The translations under genes were made by a program, and so were the position numbers. From contig DPHE01000036.1 in NCBI GenBank assembly GCA_003521815.1, positions 1-15,600 of the forward strand: 15,600 nt of DNA, written 5' to 3'. Of this stretch, positions 7,039 to 14,979 are shown one piece after another. A model generated the notes under the pieces. The model saw only the letters and a program-made list of their open reading frames with translations, ran no database searches and was not told the origin of the DNA. Numbering within the stretch: position 1 is the stretch's first letter; every line of letters begins with the position of its first letter. The stretch is from Colwellia sp. GTDB taxonomy: Bacteria; Pseudomonadota; Gammaproteobacteria; Enterobacterales; Alteromonadaceae.

Positions 7039-7860
7039 TTACTCAGCTAACTTTTCAGATGCTGATGATTCATTTTCAGATGAAGATGGTGTGATAGTTA
7101 TATTTTGACGTAATACTTCTCCTGCTAACGCTAAATAGGCTTTAGCCCCTGTGGAGGATTTATCATAATACATAGCGGGAGAGCCGAAACTAGGCGCTTC
7201 AGCTAAACGAATATTACGAGGAATTACACTACGATATACTTTATCACCAAAATGACGTTTTAATTGTTCTGAAACATCATTAGCCAAACGATTACGTGGA
7301 TCATACATGGTACGTAAAATACCTTCTATATGAAGATCACTATTAACAACAGACGTTAATTTAGAAATAGTATCCATTAAAGCGGTTAACCCTTCTAATG
7401 CATAATATTCACACTGCATAGGAACAAGTACAGAATCTGCTGCCGTCATGGCATTTACAGTTAACATATTTAATGAAGGAGGGCAGTCAATAATAATAAA
7501 ATCATAATAGTCTTTTACGGGTGCTAATGCTGTTTTTAATCTTTGCTCTCGCGAATATACTTCCATCAACTTAATTTCAGCCGCAGTAACATCTGCATTA
7601 GCCGCAATAATATCATAAAGACCAGACGTTTCTGTTTGTACAACTTGCTCTACTGATTGTTCTTCAACTAATAATTCATAGCAGGTGGCTGGTACTTCAT
7701 ATTTATCAATGCCACTTGCCATCGTAGCGTTACCTTGCGGGTCGAGGTCTATTAATAATATTTTACGCTTAGTTGCGGCTAAAGAGGCGGCTAAATTAAC
7801 CGCGGTAGTTGTTTTACCAACGCCACCTTTCTGATTTGCAACTGCAATTATTTTTCCCAC
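7039..7860 (-). CDS. parA: Chromosome partitioning ATPase ParA (Soj)
   Basis: ParA is a Walker-type ATPase that binds DNA non-specifically as an ATP dimer and drives origin segregation with ParB. In the 273-residue product the deviant Walker A box KGGVGKTT lies at 11-18, the A' region LLIDLDPQGN at 35-44 and Walker B FIIIDCPPS at 121-129. There is no N-terminal DNA-binding extension, so this is the short chromosomal type rather than the P1-plasmid type. The start is a GTG (7858-7860) with a GAGG ribosome binding site five bases upstream and no ATG alternative. The serine- and glutamate-rich tail after about residue 255 is likely disordered. Confidence 0.97.
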   Translation of the reverse strand: MGKIIAVANQKGGVGKTTTAVNLAASLAATKRKILLIDLDPQGNATMASGIDKYEVPATCYELLVEEQSVEQVVQTETSGLYDIIAANADVTAAEIKLMEVYSREQRLKTALAPVKDYYDFIIIDCPPSLNMLTVNAMTAADSVLVPMQCEYYALEGLTALMDTISKLTSVVNSDLHIEGILRTMYDPRNRLANDVSEQLKRHFGDKVYRSVIPRNIRLAEAPSFGSPAMYYDKSSTGAKAYLALAGEVLRQNITITPSSSENESSASEKLAE

Positions 7861-7892
7861 AAATGCCTCTTTTTAATATTTATTATTGTTCA

Positions 7893-8519
7893 TTATACTT
7901 TTTTTAATACAATAACATGTCGTTCACCAACAAGCTCAGGAACCTTTATTGTATGGCTAGAGACTAATTTTATATTTTCAGGTAATTGTACTAACTCTTC
8001 TGTTGGGTATTGTCCTTTTAACGCAAAAAATTGTCCATGTTCAAAAGTAACTAAATGTGAGCACCAACTTACCATATCATTAAGTGAAGAAAAAGCGCGA
8101 CTTAACACACCGTCAAAAGGTGTTTCAACAATATACTCTTCTATTCGTGATTTTATTGGTTGTACGTTAGTTAGTTTTAATTGAAATATGATCTGTCTTA
8201 GAAAAGTAACACGTTTTCCTAAACTGTCTAATAAAACAAAATTTCTTTCTGGATATAAAATAGCTAATGGAATACCCGGTAAACCAGGACCAGTACCAAC
8301 ATCGATAAAATTTTCACCTTGTAATACTTCGCCAACCATTAAGCTATCCATAATATGCTTAATAAGCATTTGCTGTGGTTCACGAACAGACGTTAAGTTA
8401 TACGCTTTATTCCATTTATGTAAAAGCTCTACATATTGAATAAGTAATTGGACCTGTTCTTCAGATACTTGTAATGTTGTTTTCGCAAGCAATGCTTGTA
8501 AATCAGTTGTTAAGGTCAT
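7893..8519 (-). CDS. rsmG: 16S rRNA (guanine-527 N7) methyltransferase
   Basis: RsmG (GidB) methylates N7 of G527 in the 530 loop of 16S rRNA using S-adenosylmethionine; loss gives low-level streptomycin resistance in several bacteria. The 208-residue product matches the family length. It contains the KWNKAYNLTS motif at 35-44 and the methyltransferase motif I FIDVGTGPGLPGIPLAI at 71-87, which binds the cofactor. The ATG at 8517-8519 has no good ribosome binding site, so translation may depend on coupling to mnmG, 41 bases upstream. The order mnmG-rsmG-parA-parB is common in gammaproteobacteria whose parAB sits beside oriC. Confidence 0.96.
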   Translation of the reverse strand: MTLTTDLQALLAKTTLQVSEEQVQLLIQYVELLHKWNKAYNLTSVREPQQMLIKHIMDSLMVGEVLQGENFIDVGTGPGLPGIPLAILYPERNFVLLDSLGKRVTFLRQIIFQLKLTNVQPIKSRIEEYIVETPFDGVLSRAFSSLNDMVSWCSHLVTFEHGQFFALKGQYPTEELVQLPENIKLVSSHTIKVPELVGERHVIVLKKV

Positions 8520-8560
8520 TTTTTATTGCTTTACTACTTTATTAATTAATACTGAATTTA

Positions 8561-10450
8561 CTAAGCTATTTTACTGAGTAAACCATGTTTTTTTAAGTAA
8601 ACCAATAATAACGAAATTGCTGCGGGAGTAATACCAGAAATTCGAGAAGCTTTACCAATAGTCTCTGGTCTTGCATCTTTTAACTTAGCAACGACTTCAT
8701 TAGAAAGCCCTGATATTTGTTGATAATCAAAATCCAATGGGATTGGTGTGCTTTCATTTCGATTTCTTTTTGCTATTTCATCTAGCTGTCTATCAATATA
8801 ACCTGCATATTTTGTTTGAATTTCAATTTGTTCTGAAGCTTGCTTATCCGCTATTTCTGGCCCTACTCCTTCAATTTTCATTAGATCTTCATAACGAACT
8901 TCAGGACGACGAATCAAATCTTCTAAACTTGCTTCTTTACTCATTGGGCTTTTAAGTAATTTATTTACTTCTTCAACACAATGATGATCTTTTTGAACCC
9001 AAGTATCTTTTAATCGTTGACGTTCTAATTCAATATTTTCCATTTTTTCGTTAAAGCGCTGCCAACGAAGATCATCAACTAGACCTACTGATCGTCCTTT
9101 CTCAGTTAAACGAATATCAGCATTGTCTTCACGTAATAATAAACGATACTCTGCACGAGAAGTAAACATACGGTAAGGTTCTTTAGTACCTAACGTAGAT
9201 AAATCATCAATAAGTACGCCCATATACGCTTGATCACGACCTAAAGTAAATTCATCCTTACCCTTAACGCGATTAGCAGCGTTAGTCGCTGCGATAAGCC
9301 CTTGAGCTCCAGCTTCTTCATAGCCAGTTGTCCCATTAATTTGACCAGCAAAATATAAATTTTCAATAAATTTACTTTCTAATGATTGTTTCAAATCACG
9401 GGGATCAAAATAATCATATTCAATGGCATAACCAGGACGAGTAATAAAAGCATTTTCAAAGCCTTTAATTGAACGCACTAGATTCATTTGTACGTCAAAA
9501 GGTAAACTTGTTGAAATACCATTAGGATAAATTTCATGGGTGGTTAAACCTTCTGGTTCAACAAATATTTGATGAGAGTTTTTATCAGCAAAACGTGTGA
9601 TTTTATCTTCAATGGAAGGGCAGTATCTAGGACCTACTCCTTCAATAACACCAGTGTACATAGGAGAACGATCAAGGCCATCACGAATATGTTGATGAGT
9701 TTGCTCATTAGTATGCGTGATGTAACAAGAAATCTGTTCAGGATGATCTTCTCGTGATCCCATAAATGAGAATACAGGTCTGGGTGAATCACCTGGTTGT
9801 TCTTCCATCACTGAAAAGTCTAATGAACGAGCATCTAAACGTGGTGGTGTACCCGTTTTTAAACGATCCATTCTAAAAGGCATATCACGCATTTTAGCCG
9901 CTAAATTCATACTAGCAGGATCTCCTGCTCGGCCACCCTGATAGTTGTTTAAACCTATATGAATTAGTCCTGAAAGGAAAGTTCCTACGGTTAACACAAC
10001 CGTTTTACTTTTAAATTTCAATCCCATTTGCGTTGATACACCAACAACACGATCATTCTCTAAGATCAGATCATCACAAGGTTGTTGAAAAATAGTTAAG
10101 TTTTCTTGATTTTCTAAGCTTTGTCGAACAAAAGATCTATATAATGCTCTGTCTGCTTGGGCACGTGTAGCTCTTACCGCAGGACCTTTGCTAGCATTCA
10201 ATGTTCTAAATTGAATAGCACTATGATCAATGGCTGTAGCCATTAATCCGCCTAAGGCATCAATTTCTTTTACTAAATGACCTTTACCAATACCACCAAT
10301 GGCAGGATTACAAGACATTTGTCCTAACGTATCTATGTTGTGGGTCAGCAACAACGTTTTGCAACCCATTCGTGCAGAAGCAAGTGCGGCTTCTGTGCCC
10401 GCATGGCCACCACCAACAACGATTACATCATAAAATTCTTGATACCACAT
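8561..10450 (-). CDS. mnmG: tRNA U34 carboxymethylaminomethyl-modification enzyme, FAD subunit
   Basis: MnmG (GidA) with MnmE installs the aminomethyl-type group on wobble uridine 34 of several tRNAs, using FAD, NADH and methylene-tetrahydrofolate. The 629-residue length equals that of E. coli. The dinucleotide fold motif GGGHAG is at 13-18. The conserved region CNPAIGGIGKGHLVKEID starts with Cys47, and the second conserved cysteine is Cys277 in PRYCPSIED; both are reported as essential in the family. The C-terminal domain that binds MnmE and tRNA ends in VYLKKHGLL. The ATG at 10448-10450 has GAAGG nine bases upstream. Transcription runs away from oriC, as in E. coli. Confidence 0.98.
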   Translation of the reverse strand: MWYQEFYDVIVVGGGHAGTEAALASARMGCKTLLLTHNIDTLGQMSCNPAIGGIGKGHLVKEIDALGGLMATAIDHSAIQFRTLNASKGPAVRATRAQADRALYRSFVRQSLENQENLTIFQQPCDDLILENDRVVGVSTQMGLKFKSKTVVLTVGTFLSGLIHIGLNNYQGGRAGDPASMNLAAKMRDMPFRMDRLKTGTPPRLDARSLDFSVMEEQPGDSPRPVFSFMGSREDHPEQISCYITHTNEQTHQHIRDGLDRSPMYTGVIEGVGPRYCPSIEDKITRFADKNSHQIFVEPEGLTTHEIYPNGISTSLPFDVQMNLVRSIKGFENAFITRPGYAIEYDYFDPRDLKQSLESKFIENLYFAGQINGTTGYEEAGAQGLIAATNAANRVKGKDEFTLGRDQAYMGVLIDDLSTLGTKEPYRMFTSRAEYRLLLREDNADIRLTEKGRSVGLVDDLRWQRFNEKMENIELERQRLKDTWVQKDHHCVEEVNKLLKSPMSKEASLEDLIRRPEVRYEDLMKIEGVGPEIADKQASEQIEIQTKYAGYIDRQLDEIAKRNRNESTPIPLDFDYQQISGLSNEVVAKLKDARPETIGKASRISGITPAAISLLLVYLKKHGLLSKIA

Positions 10451-10609
10451 AAATCTAAACCTTCAGCGTTACGTTTCTAATAAAAAAATGAACTACTCAC
10501 TCAGATGAAATTATTTTCAACAAAAAAGTAATTTTAAAAATCAGGAGAGATATTTTAGCGCTTTTTTGCCTTGAGGGAAACGATCAAATGATTAAAAAGA
10601 TCAGGCATT

Positions 10610-10670
10610 GATCTCTCTAATATATTATAAGATCTTTATATAGATCTTATTATTATTATTTATTAAGTAA
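10610..10670. other. DNA unwinding element of oriC
   Basis: This stretch is almost pure A/T apart from three GATCT sites (10610, 10631, 10643), like the three GATCT-starting 13-mers of E. coli oriC. The last two sites form an inverted repeat, AAGATCT (10629-10635) with AGATCTT (10642-10648). A run of four TTA units (10647-10658) follows. It lies on the mnmG side, where melting starts in E. coli. Confidence 0.75.
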
Positions 10671-10679
10671 CTATATTTC

Positions 10680-10688
10680 TGTGTGTAA
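10680..10688 (-). promoter_or_regulatory. Diverged DnaA box, R1 position
   Basis: The minus-strand 9-mer TTACACACA differs from TTATNCACA at one position. It occupies the place of the high-affinity R1 box, on the inner edge of the unwinding element and in the R1 orientation. In E. coli R1 is a perfect, permanently bound box, so this copy may bind more weakly. Confidence 0.5.
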
Positions 10689-10785
10689 GTCACTTTTTAC
10701 TATATTTATTATAAAGTTAAGCTCAATATAAGTGTGTTATCAATTATTGATCAACCCGCAAATAAGCTTTGATCAAAACACCGAG

Positions 10786-10794
10786 TTATACACA
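10786..10794 (+). promoter_or_regulatory. DnaA box, R2-like
   Basis: TTATACACA matches the consensus TTATNCACA exactly. Its context GAGTTATACACAGTC resembles the E. coli R2 neighbourhood. Confidence 0.85.
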
Positions 10795-10846
10795 GTCTTA
10801 ATTAATAATAAAGTTAACCACTGAATAACAAGATTAAATTAATAGC

Positions 10847-10855
10847 TTATTCACC
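10847..10855 (+). promoter_or_regulatory. Variant DnaA box beside R4
   Basis: TTATTCACC has one mismatch to the consensus and lies three bases before the R4-like box in the same orientation, so it could help a DnaA filament grow from R4 towards the centre. A weaker two-mismatch match (minus strand, 10820-10828) lies between it and R2. Confidence 0.45.
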
Positions 10856-10858
10856 AAA

Positions 10859-10867
10859 TTATCCACA
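10859..10867 (+). promoter_or_regulatory. DnaA box, R4-like
   Basis: TTATCCACA is a perfect high-affinity DnaA box, and the following AGTAG continues as at E. coli R4. It marks the mioC-side end of oriC. Confidence 0.9.
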
Positions 10868-10916
10868 GTAGCTTTAAATTGTGATGTATATTGTTAGTAA
10901 GTTATGGGTAAGATCA

Positions 10917-11384
10917 CTATAAAAGATCTCTTTTCTGTTTTAGCCACGCCTGTGCAAGTGCTTCGGGATCAATATCATCACTCATATCTATCATCTTTAT
11001 CCCTATCAATTCATTACAACCCTTTGTTTTTAATAATTTATTTATTTTTATACCTGCTTTACAAAAAGTATCATAACTAGAATCGCCGATCGCGATGATC
11101 ATAAAATTAATTGAGGATAGATCTTGTTCACAATTATTAAGATCATTAACAAAAGCTTGAATGTTGTCAGGGAAGTCGCCAGCGCCATGCGTGGATGTAC
11201 AAATTAGCCAAATCGACTTTTTGGTGGGTTTTTGAGCAAAAGTGTCATTAAGGATCGAGATGAAATCGGGTTTTAAATGTAAATTTACCTGATGATCAAG
11301 TGTATTTAGTTGTTCTTCACAGGCTTCAGCAACATATTCTGTACCGCCTAACATGCTACCAACAATGATTTGAAATGCGCTCAT
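10917..11384 (-). CDS. mioC: Flavodoxin-like protein MioC
   Basis: MioC is a small FMN-binding flavodoxin-like protein beside oriC; in E. coli it supports biotin synthase activity in vitro and its transcription runs into the origin. The 155-residue product is slightly longer than the E. coli one (147). It has the FMN phosphate-binding loop GSMLGGTEYVAE at about 8-19, the STHGAGDFPDN loop at about 64-74 that covers the flavin ring, and IGDSSYDTFC at about 99-108. The ATG at 11382-11384 is preceded by TTGGAAA. The stop codon abuts the origin, so any mioC transcript enters oriC directly, as in E. coli. Confidence 0.93.
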   Translation of the reverse strand: MSAFQIIVGSMLGGTEYVAEACEEQLNTLDHQVNLHLKPDFISILNDTFAQKPTKKSIWLICTSTHGAGDFPDNIQAFVNDLNNCEQDLSSINFMIIAIGDSSYDTFCKAGIKINKLLKTKGCNELIGIKMIDMSDDIDPEALAQAWLKQKRDLL

Positions 11385-11415
11385 ATGACAATTTCCAATA
11401 GTTAATTATGCGCTT

Positions 11416-11452
11416 ATTATAATATTATAGGCTTTGTTGTGGCCTCCCTATA
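11416..11452 (-). promoter_or_regulatory. Possible mioC promoter region with a small hairpin
   Basis: Two perfect -10 hexamers TATAAT read on the minus strand (11424-11429 and 11416-11421); the nearer one is followed by AAGCGC, a GC-rich patch near the expected start like those of stringently controlled promoters. No good -35 is present at 16-18 bases. TATAGG (11426-11431) and CCTATA (11447-11452) can pair and overlap the first -10. The rest of the 257-base mioC-mnmE gap is AT-rich with nothing I recognise, and no clear mnmE terminator. Confidence 0.3.
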
Positions 11453-11641
11453 AATTTTAATACCTTATATTAAGTGATATATACTTCTTTCGACTTATAA
11501 TTATTAGTAGATGCAATAGTAATTGTATAATAAAAAGCACCAATTAATTGTTGAAACTTATCACCTCTAACTTGTTATTTTTACTTAATTCAATGTATAT
11601 TTTATAAAAGCTAGAGGTCTAGGTGTTAACAAAAATGTAGA

Positions 11642-13060
11642 CTATTTACCAATACAAAAAGAGCTAAATATTTTACTTAACAAATCATCACTGGTGAACT
11701 CTCCGGTGATTTGGTCTAGTTCTTGTTGGCATATTCTTAATTCTTCTGCGAGTATTTCACCAGCTACATAAGATTCAAGTTGATCTAAGCCGGTAATCAA
11801 ATGTTGATGTGTATTGTTTAAAGCGGTTAAATGGCGTCTTCTCGCCATAAAACCACCTTCAGTGCTACCTTGGTAACCCATAATTTGTTTTAAGTGCTCT
11901 TTTAAGCTATCAACACCTGCACCAGTTTTTGCTGATAAGGTTACGATGCTGTGTTTTGTTTGTTTTTGATCGGTAAATTCAGTCAAACCTATATTTTTTT
12001 GACTGATAGTTTGATTTATATCCGCTTTATTTCTGACTAACGTTAAACCTATATTATTGGGCAATTTTTTGAAAAATTCAGGGTAATGATTCTTAATATC
12101 TTGATCATCTTCTAAAACATCATGATTTTCACTAGCATCTACCATCAATAAAACGCGATCGGCTTGTTTTATTTCTTGCCATGCGCGCTCTATGCCTATT
12201 TGTTCAACTTTGTCATCACTTTCACGCAAACCTGCGGTATCAATAATATGCAGTGGCATACCGTCAATATGAATTTGTTCTGTTAATACGTCACGGGTAG
12301 TTCCAGCTATATCTGTGACTATGGCCGTTTCTTTACCGCTTAATGCATTAAGTAAGCTTGATTTACCCGCATTTGGACGGCCAGCAATAACAACGCGCAT
12401 ACCCTCACGGATAATACTGCCTTGTTGTGCTTGCTTTTGAACACTTTCAACTTGGTTAATAATCGCTTTTAGATCGGTAACTATTTTCTTATCAGCAAGA
12501 AAATCAATTTCTTCCTCTGGAAAATCAATAGCGGCTTCAACATACATGCGTAGGTGAATTATGCTTTCAACCATTGCATTTACGAGTTTCGAAAAATCAC
12601 CTTGAAGGGAGTGCAGGGCGGATCGAGCTGCTTGTTCTGAACTAGAATTAATCAAATCGGCAATGGCTTCTGCTTGGGTTAAATCGAGTTTATCATTGAG
12701 AAAAGCTTGTTCACTAAATTCACCGGGTTTCGCCATTTTTACTTTAGGTAGTGCAAGAATTGCATTAAGTAACATGTCTAAAATAACTGGGCCACCATGA
12801 CCTTGAAATTCTATAACATCTTCACCTGTAAATGAGTTTGGCGCTTGAAAAAATAGTGCTATACCTTGATCTAAAACTTCATTGTTAGCATCAGTAAAGG
12901 GCAAGTATTCTGCTTTTCTTACCTCTGGTATTTTACCTAAAATAGCCTGTGCAATATTTTTCGCTTCGGGTCCTGAAACACGAATAATACCTACACCGCC
13001 TCGGCCTGGGGCGGTAGCTTGTGCAGTAATTGTACTTTTTTCATTAAATGATGATGTCAT
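11642..13060 (-). CDS. mnmE: tRNA modification GTPase MnmE (TrmE)
   Basis: MnmE is the GTPase partner of MnmG in wobble uridine modification; its GTP-driven opening and closing is required for the reaction. The N-terminal folate-binding domain starts TITAQATAPGRGGVGIIRVSG. The helical domain is split by the inserted G domain: P-loop GRPNAGKSS at 227-235, GTTRD at 253-257, DTAG at 274-277, NKAD at 344-347 and SAKTG. The C-terminus is the family signature FCIGK. At 472 residues it is longer than E. coli (454), with extra acidic sequence before NKAD. The frame opens earlier at a TTG (13112-13114), but similarity begins only after the ATG at 13058-13060, which I chose; it lacks a clear ribosome binding site. 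Confidence 0.96.
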   Translation of the reverse strand: MTSSFNEKSTITAQATAPGRGGVGIIRVSGPEAKNIAQAILGKIPEVRKAEYLPFTDANNEVLDQGIALFFQAPNSFTGEDVIEFQGHGGPVILDMLLNAILALPKVKMAKPGEFSEQAFLNDKLDLTQAEAIADLINSSSEQAARSALHSLQGDFSKLVNAMVESIIHLRMYVEAAIDFPEEEIDFLADKKIVTDLKAIINQVESVQKQAQQGSIIREGMRVVIAGRPNAGKSSLLNALSGKETAIVTDIAGTTRDVLTEQIHIDGMPLHIIDTAGLRESDDKVEQIGIERAWQEIKQADRVLLMVDASENHDVLEDDQDIKNHYPEFFKKLPNNIGLTLVRNKADINQTISQKNIGLTEFTDQKQTKHSIVTLSAKTGAGVDSLKEHLKQIMGYQGSTEGGFMARRRHLTALNNTHQHLITGLDQLESYVAGEILAEELRICQQELDQITGEFTSDDLLSKIFSSFCIGK

Positions 13061-13092
13061 ATATTTTGGTAACTGAATAACTATTTTAAGGT

Positions 13093-13121
13093 ATTTTACT
13101 TTATTTAATTGCAACTAACAA
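13093..13121 (-). promoter_or_regulatory. Possible mnmE promoter
   Basis: On the minus strand TTGTTA (13116-13121) and TAAAAT (13093-13098) are separated by 17 bases, about 35 bases before the mnmE start. The -35 element overlaps the U-run of the yidC terminator, so mnmE would restart transcription exactly where the upstream operon ends. The match is moderate. Confidence 0.4.
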
Positions 13122-13153
13122 AAAAGCGATCTCTTTTGCAAGAAATCGCTTTT
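13122..13153 (-). terminator. Rho-independent terminator of the rnpA-yidD-yidC operon
   Basis: A 14-pair stem (arms 13122-13135 and 13140-13153) contains the core GCGAU/AUCGC and closes a GCAA loop in the minus-strand transcript. The arms end in A4/U4 and U's continue past the stem. One pair is a G-U wobble only in the minus-strand RNA and a C-A mismatch in the plus-strand RNA, so it is best formed by transcripts coming from yidC, whose stop is about 50 bases upstream. It could also stop plus-strand transcripts. Confidence 0.85.
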
Positions 13154-13200
13154 ATTAATATTTGGTGCTTTATCGACTTAACACTTGTCGCTCACCATTA

Positions 13201-14829
13201 TTACTTTGTTTCTTCCAACTTTTTATTTTCAATACTACTAAAAATAATTTTCATTTGGGCTATTGAAATTAAGTTACTTATAAACCAGTAAAGCACTAAC
13301 CCAGATGGGAACCACGCCATAAATATAGAAAAGGCAACAGGCATATATTGCATTATTTTTTGTTGCATTGGATCTTGTACTGTCATCGGCTGTAGCTTTT
13401 GCATTACATACATACTAATACCCATTAATATAGGTAATACAAAGTATGGGTCCATAGCTGATAAATCTTGAATCCAGAATACGAATGGCGCATGACGTAA
13501 CTCTACACTTTCTAAAAATACCCAATATAGCGCTAAGAAAATTGGCATTTGTAAAATTAATGGTAAACAACCGCCTGCTGGATTTACTTTTTCTTTACGG
13601 TACATTTCCATAGTAGCTTGAGACATTTTTTGCTTGTCATCACCAAAGCGTTCTTTTAATTTGGCCATTTTAGGCGCTAATTCACGCATTCGTGCCATCG
13701 AAGTATATTGTGACTTGGTAAGAGGATACATACCACCTTTAACAATTAAGGTGATTATAATAATGGCAAGACCCCAGTTAGTAACAAAACTTTGAATTTT
13801 TAATAATAGCCAGAACAGCGGTTGGCTGATCATCCATAAAAAACCATAATCTATGGTTAGATCTAAGTTTGGTGCAATTTTTTCTAATACTTCCTGATCT
13901 TTAGGACCTACATAGAAAATTGCAGATGTTTTACCTTTTTCACCGGCATCAATATTGATTGCCGGTGCTTTAAAGCCAACTACTGCTTCTAGGTTATTGC
14001 TATAGCTAGTATATAGTTGGTTATTGTCTGTTGCAGCAGGTACCCAAGCTGAAACAAAATAATGTTCAAGCATGGCTACCCAGCCACCAGGAGTTGTTTT
14101 GTTTAAGTTAGCTTCGCTAATGTCATCAAAATCATATTTTTCATAACGATCTTCATTAGTTGAAAAAGCAGCACCTCTATAAGTAGGTAACATGCCTGTT
14201 GACGTGTCAACAAGCGTAGACTGTTTTAATTGTCCATACATTTGCACTGAAACAGTGTTTGTTGTGCCATTTTCAATAACGTAATTAACATTAACGCTAT
14301 AACTGTCAGCATCAAATATAAAACGTTTAGTAACAGTTAACCCTTGTTCATCCTGAAAAACTAAATCAACCGTTAATTCATCTGATGATAATTCATAGCT
14401 AGTTTGCGAGCTGCTGTAAATAGGTCGACCTTTAATAACTCTGTCAACTCCATTTGCACCGGTTAAACCACTTTGTGCTACATATTTTTGATTACCATTT
14501 TGTAAAATTGTAAATGGAATACCATTACCTTGTTCAGTATCGTATTTACGTAGCTTAGCTTCGACAATATCACCACCCTGCTTATTAATTTTAATAATTA
14601 ATGTATTAGTGGTTACTGTAATTAATTTAGAACTAGAATGAACTGCCTTGACTAATAACGCTGAAGACTCTGATGATTCAGGTACAAATTCTGCATTATT
14701 ATTTTGTGCTGTTGCTTGACTAAGGGTTGTTTGTTCAATTGCTGGAGCATTTCCTAATTGCCACTGACTAAATAATAAGTAAGTAACAACCATAAGCGCA
14801 ATAAATAGCAGACTGCGTTGAGATTCCAT
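13201..14829 (-). CDS. yidC: Membrane protein insertase YidC
   Basis: YidC inserts and folds inner-membrane proteins, alone or with SecYEG; Fo subunit c, encoded in this same window, is a classic substrate in E. coli. The 542-residue protein starts MESQRSLLFIALMVVTYLLF, the first membrane anchor, followed by the large periplasmic domain (about 40-330). The five-helix insertase core begins around LFWLLLKIQSFVTNWGLAI. The cytoplasmic hairpin has MARMRELAPKM and the conserved NPAGGCLPLILQMPIF segment. The frame opens 15 codons earlier at a GTG (14872-14874), but the ATG at 14827-14829 matches the family N-terminus. The tail is short and lysine/glutamate-rich. It lies 150 bases after yidD. Confidence 0.97.
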   Translation of the reverse strand: MESQRSLLFIALMVVTYLLFSQWQLGNAPAIEQTTLSQATAQNNNAEFVPESSESSALLVKAVHSSSKLITVTTNTLIIKINKQGGDIVEAKLRKYDTEQGNGIPFTILQNGNQKYVAQSGLTGANGVDRVIKGRPIYSSSQTSYELSSDELTVDLVFQDEQGLTVTKRFIFDADSYSVNVNYVIENGTTNTVSVQMYGQLKQSTLVDTSTGMLPTYRGAAFSTNEDRYEKYDFDDISEANLNKTTPGGWVAMLEHYFVSAWVPAATDNNQLYTSYSNNLEAVVGFKAPAINIDAGEKGKTSAIFYVGPKDQEVLEKIAPNLDLTIDYGFLWMISQPLFWLLLKIQSFVTNWGLAIIIITLIVKGGMYPLTKSQYTSMARMRELAPKMAKLKERFGDDKQKMSQATMEMYRKEKVNPAGGCLPLILQMPIFLALYWVFLESVELRHAPFVFWIQDLSAMDPYFVLPILMGISMYVMQKLQPMTVQDPMQQKIMQYMPVAFSIFMAWFPSGLVLYWFISNLISIAQMKIIFSSIENKKLEETK

Positions 14830-14979
14830 AGGGTTTATTTCTCTTCTGTTTGTGTTGACAGGGGTTATACCCACCTGCTTTTAATTAATTGCAAGGCATC
14901 TTAGTATACGTTAGCTAGTTAACCAACCACCTTTTAAAATATGTAGACTAAAATCTAGTATTATGGATTTAGCATTAAG

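Larger units (their letters stand above)
10561..10916. other. oriC: Chromosomal replication origin oriC
   Basis: The 466-base gap between mnmG and mioC has no gene and carries the parts of an E. coli-type origin in the same order. Next to mnmG is an AT-rich unwinding region with GATCT-containing 13-mer-like stretches. Then come an R1-like box (10680-10688), an R2-like box TTATACACA (10786-10794), a variant box (10847-10855) and the R4-like box TTATCCACA (10859-10867) near mioC. GATC (Dam/SeqA) occurs at 10582, 10599, 10610, 10631, 10643, 10749, 10771 and 10912, far above chance for so short a stretch. The part nearer mnmG (10451-10560) holds only the mnmG leader; I see no clear promoter there. 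Confidence 0.92.

Noticed and set aside
11563..11618. Distant inverted repeat ACCTCTA / TAGAGGT after mnmE
   Set aside because: Seven-base arms 42 bases apart in AT-rich DNA with no U-run; not convincing as a terminator.
13061..13114. Upstream TTG start adding 18 residues to MnmE
   Set aside because: The extra residues have no family counterpart, and the stretch overlaps the proposed promoter; the ATG at 13058-13060 fits the family N-terminus.
14830..14874. Upstream GTG start adding 15 residues to YidC
   Set aside because: Known YidC proteins begin at the M-(D/E)-S-Q-R segment that starts at 14829.
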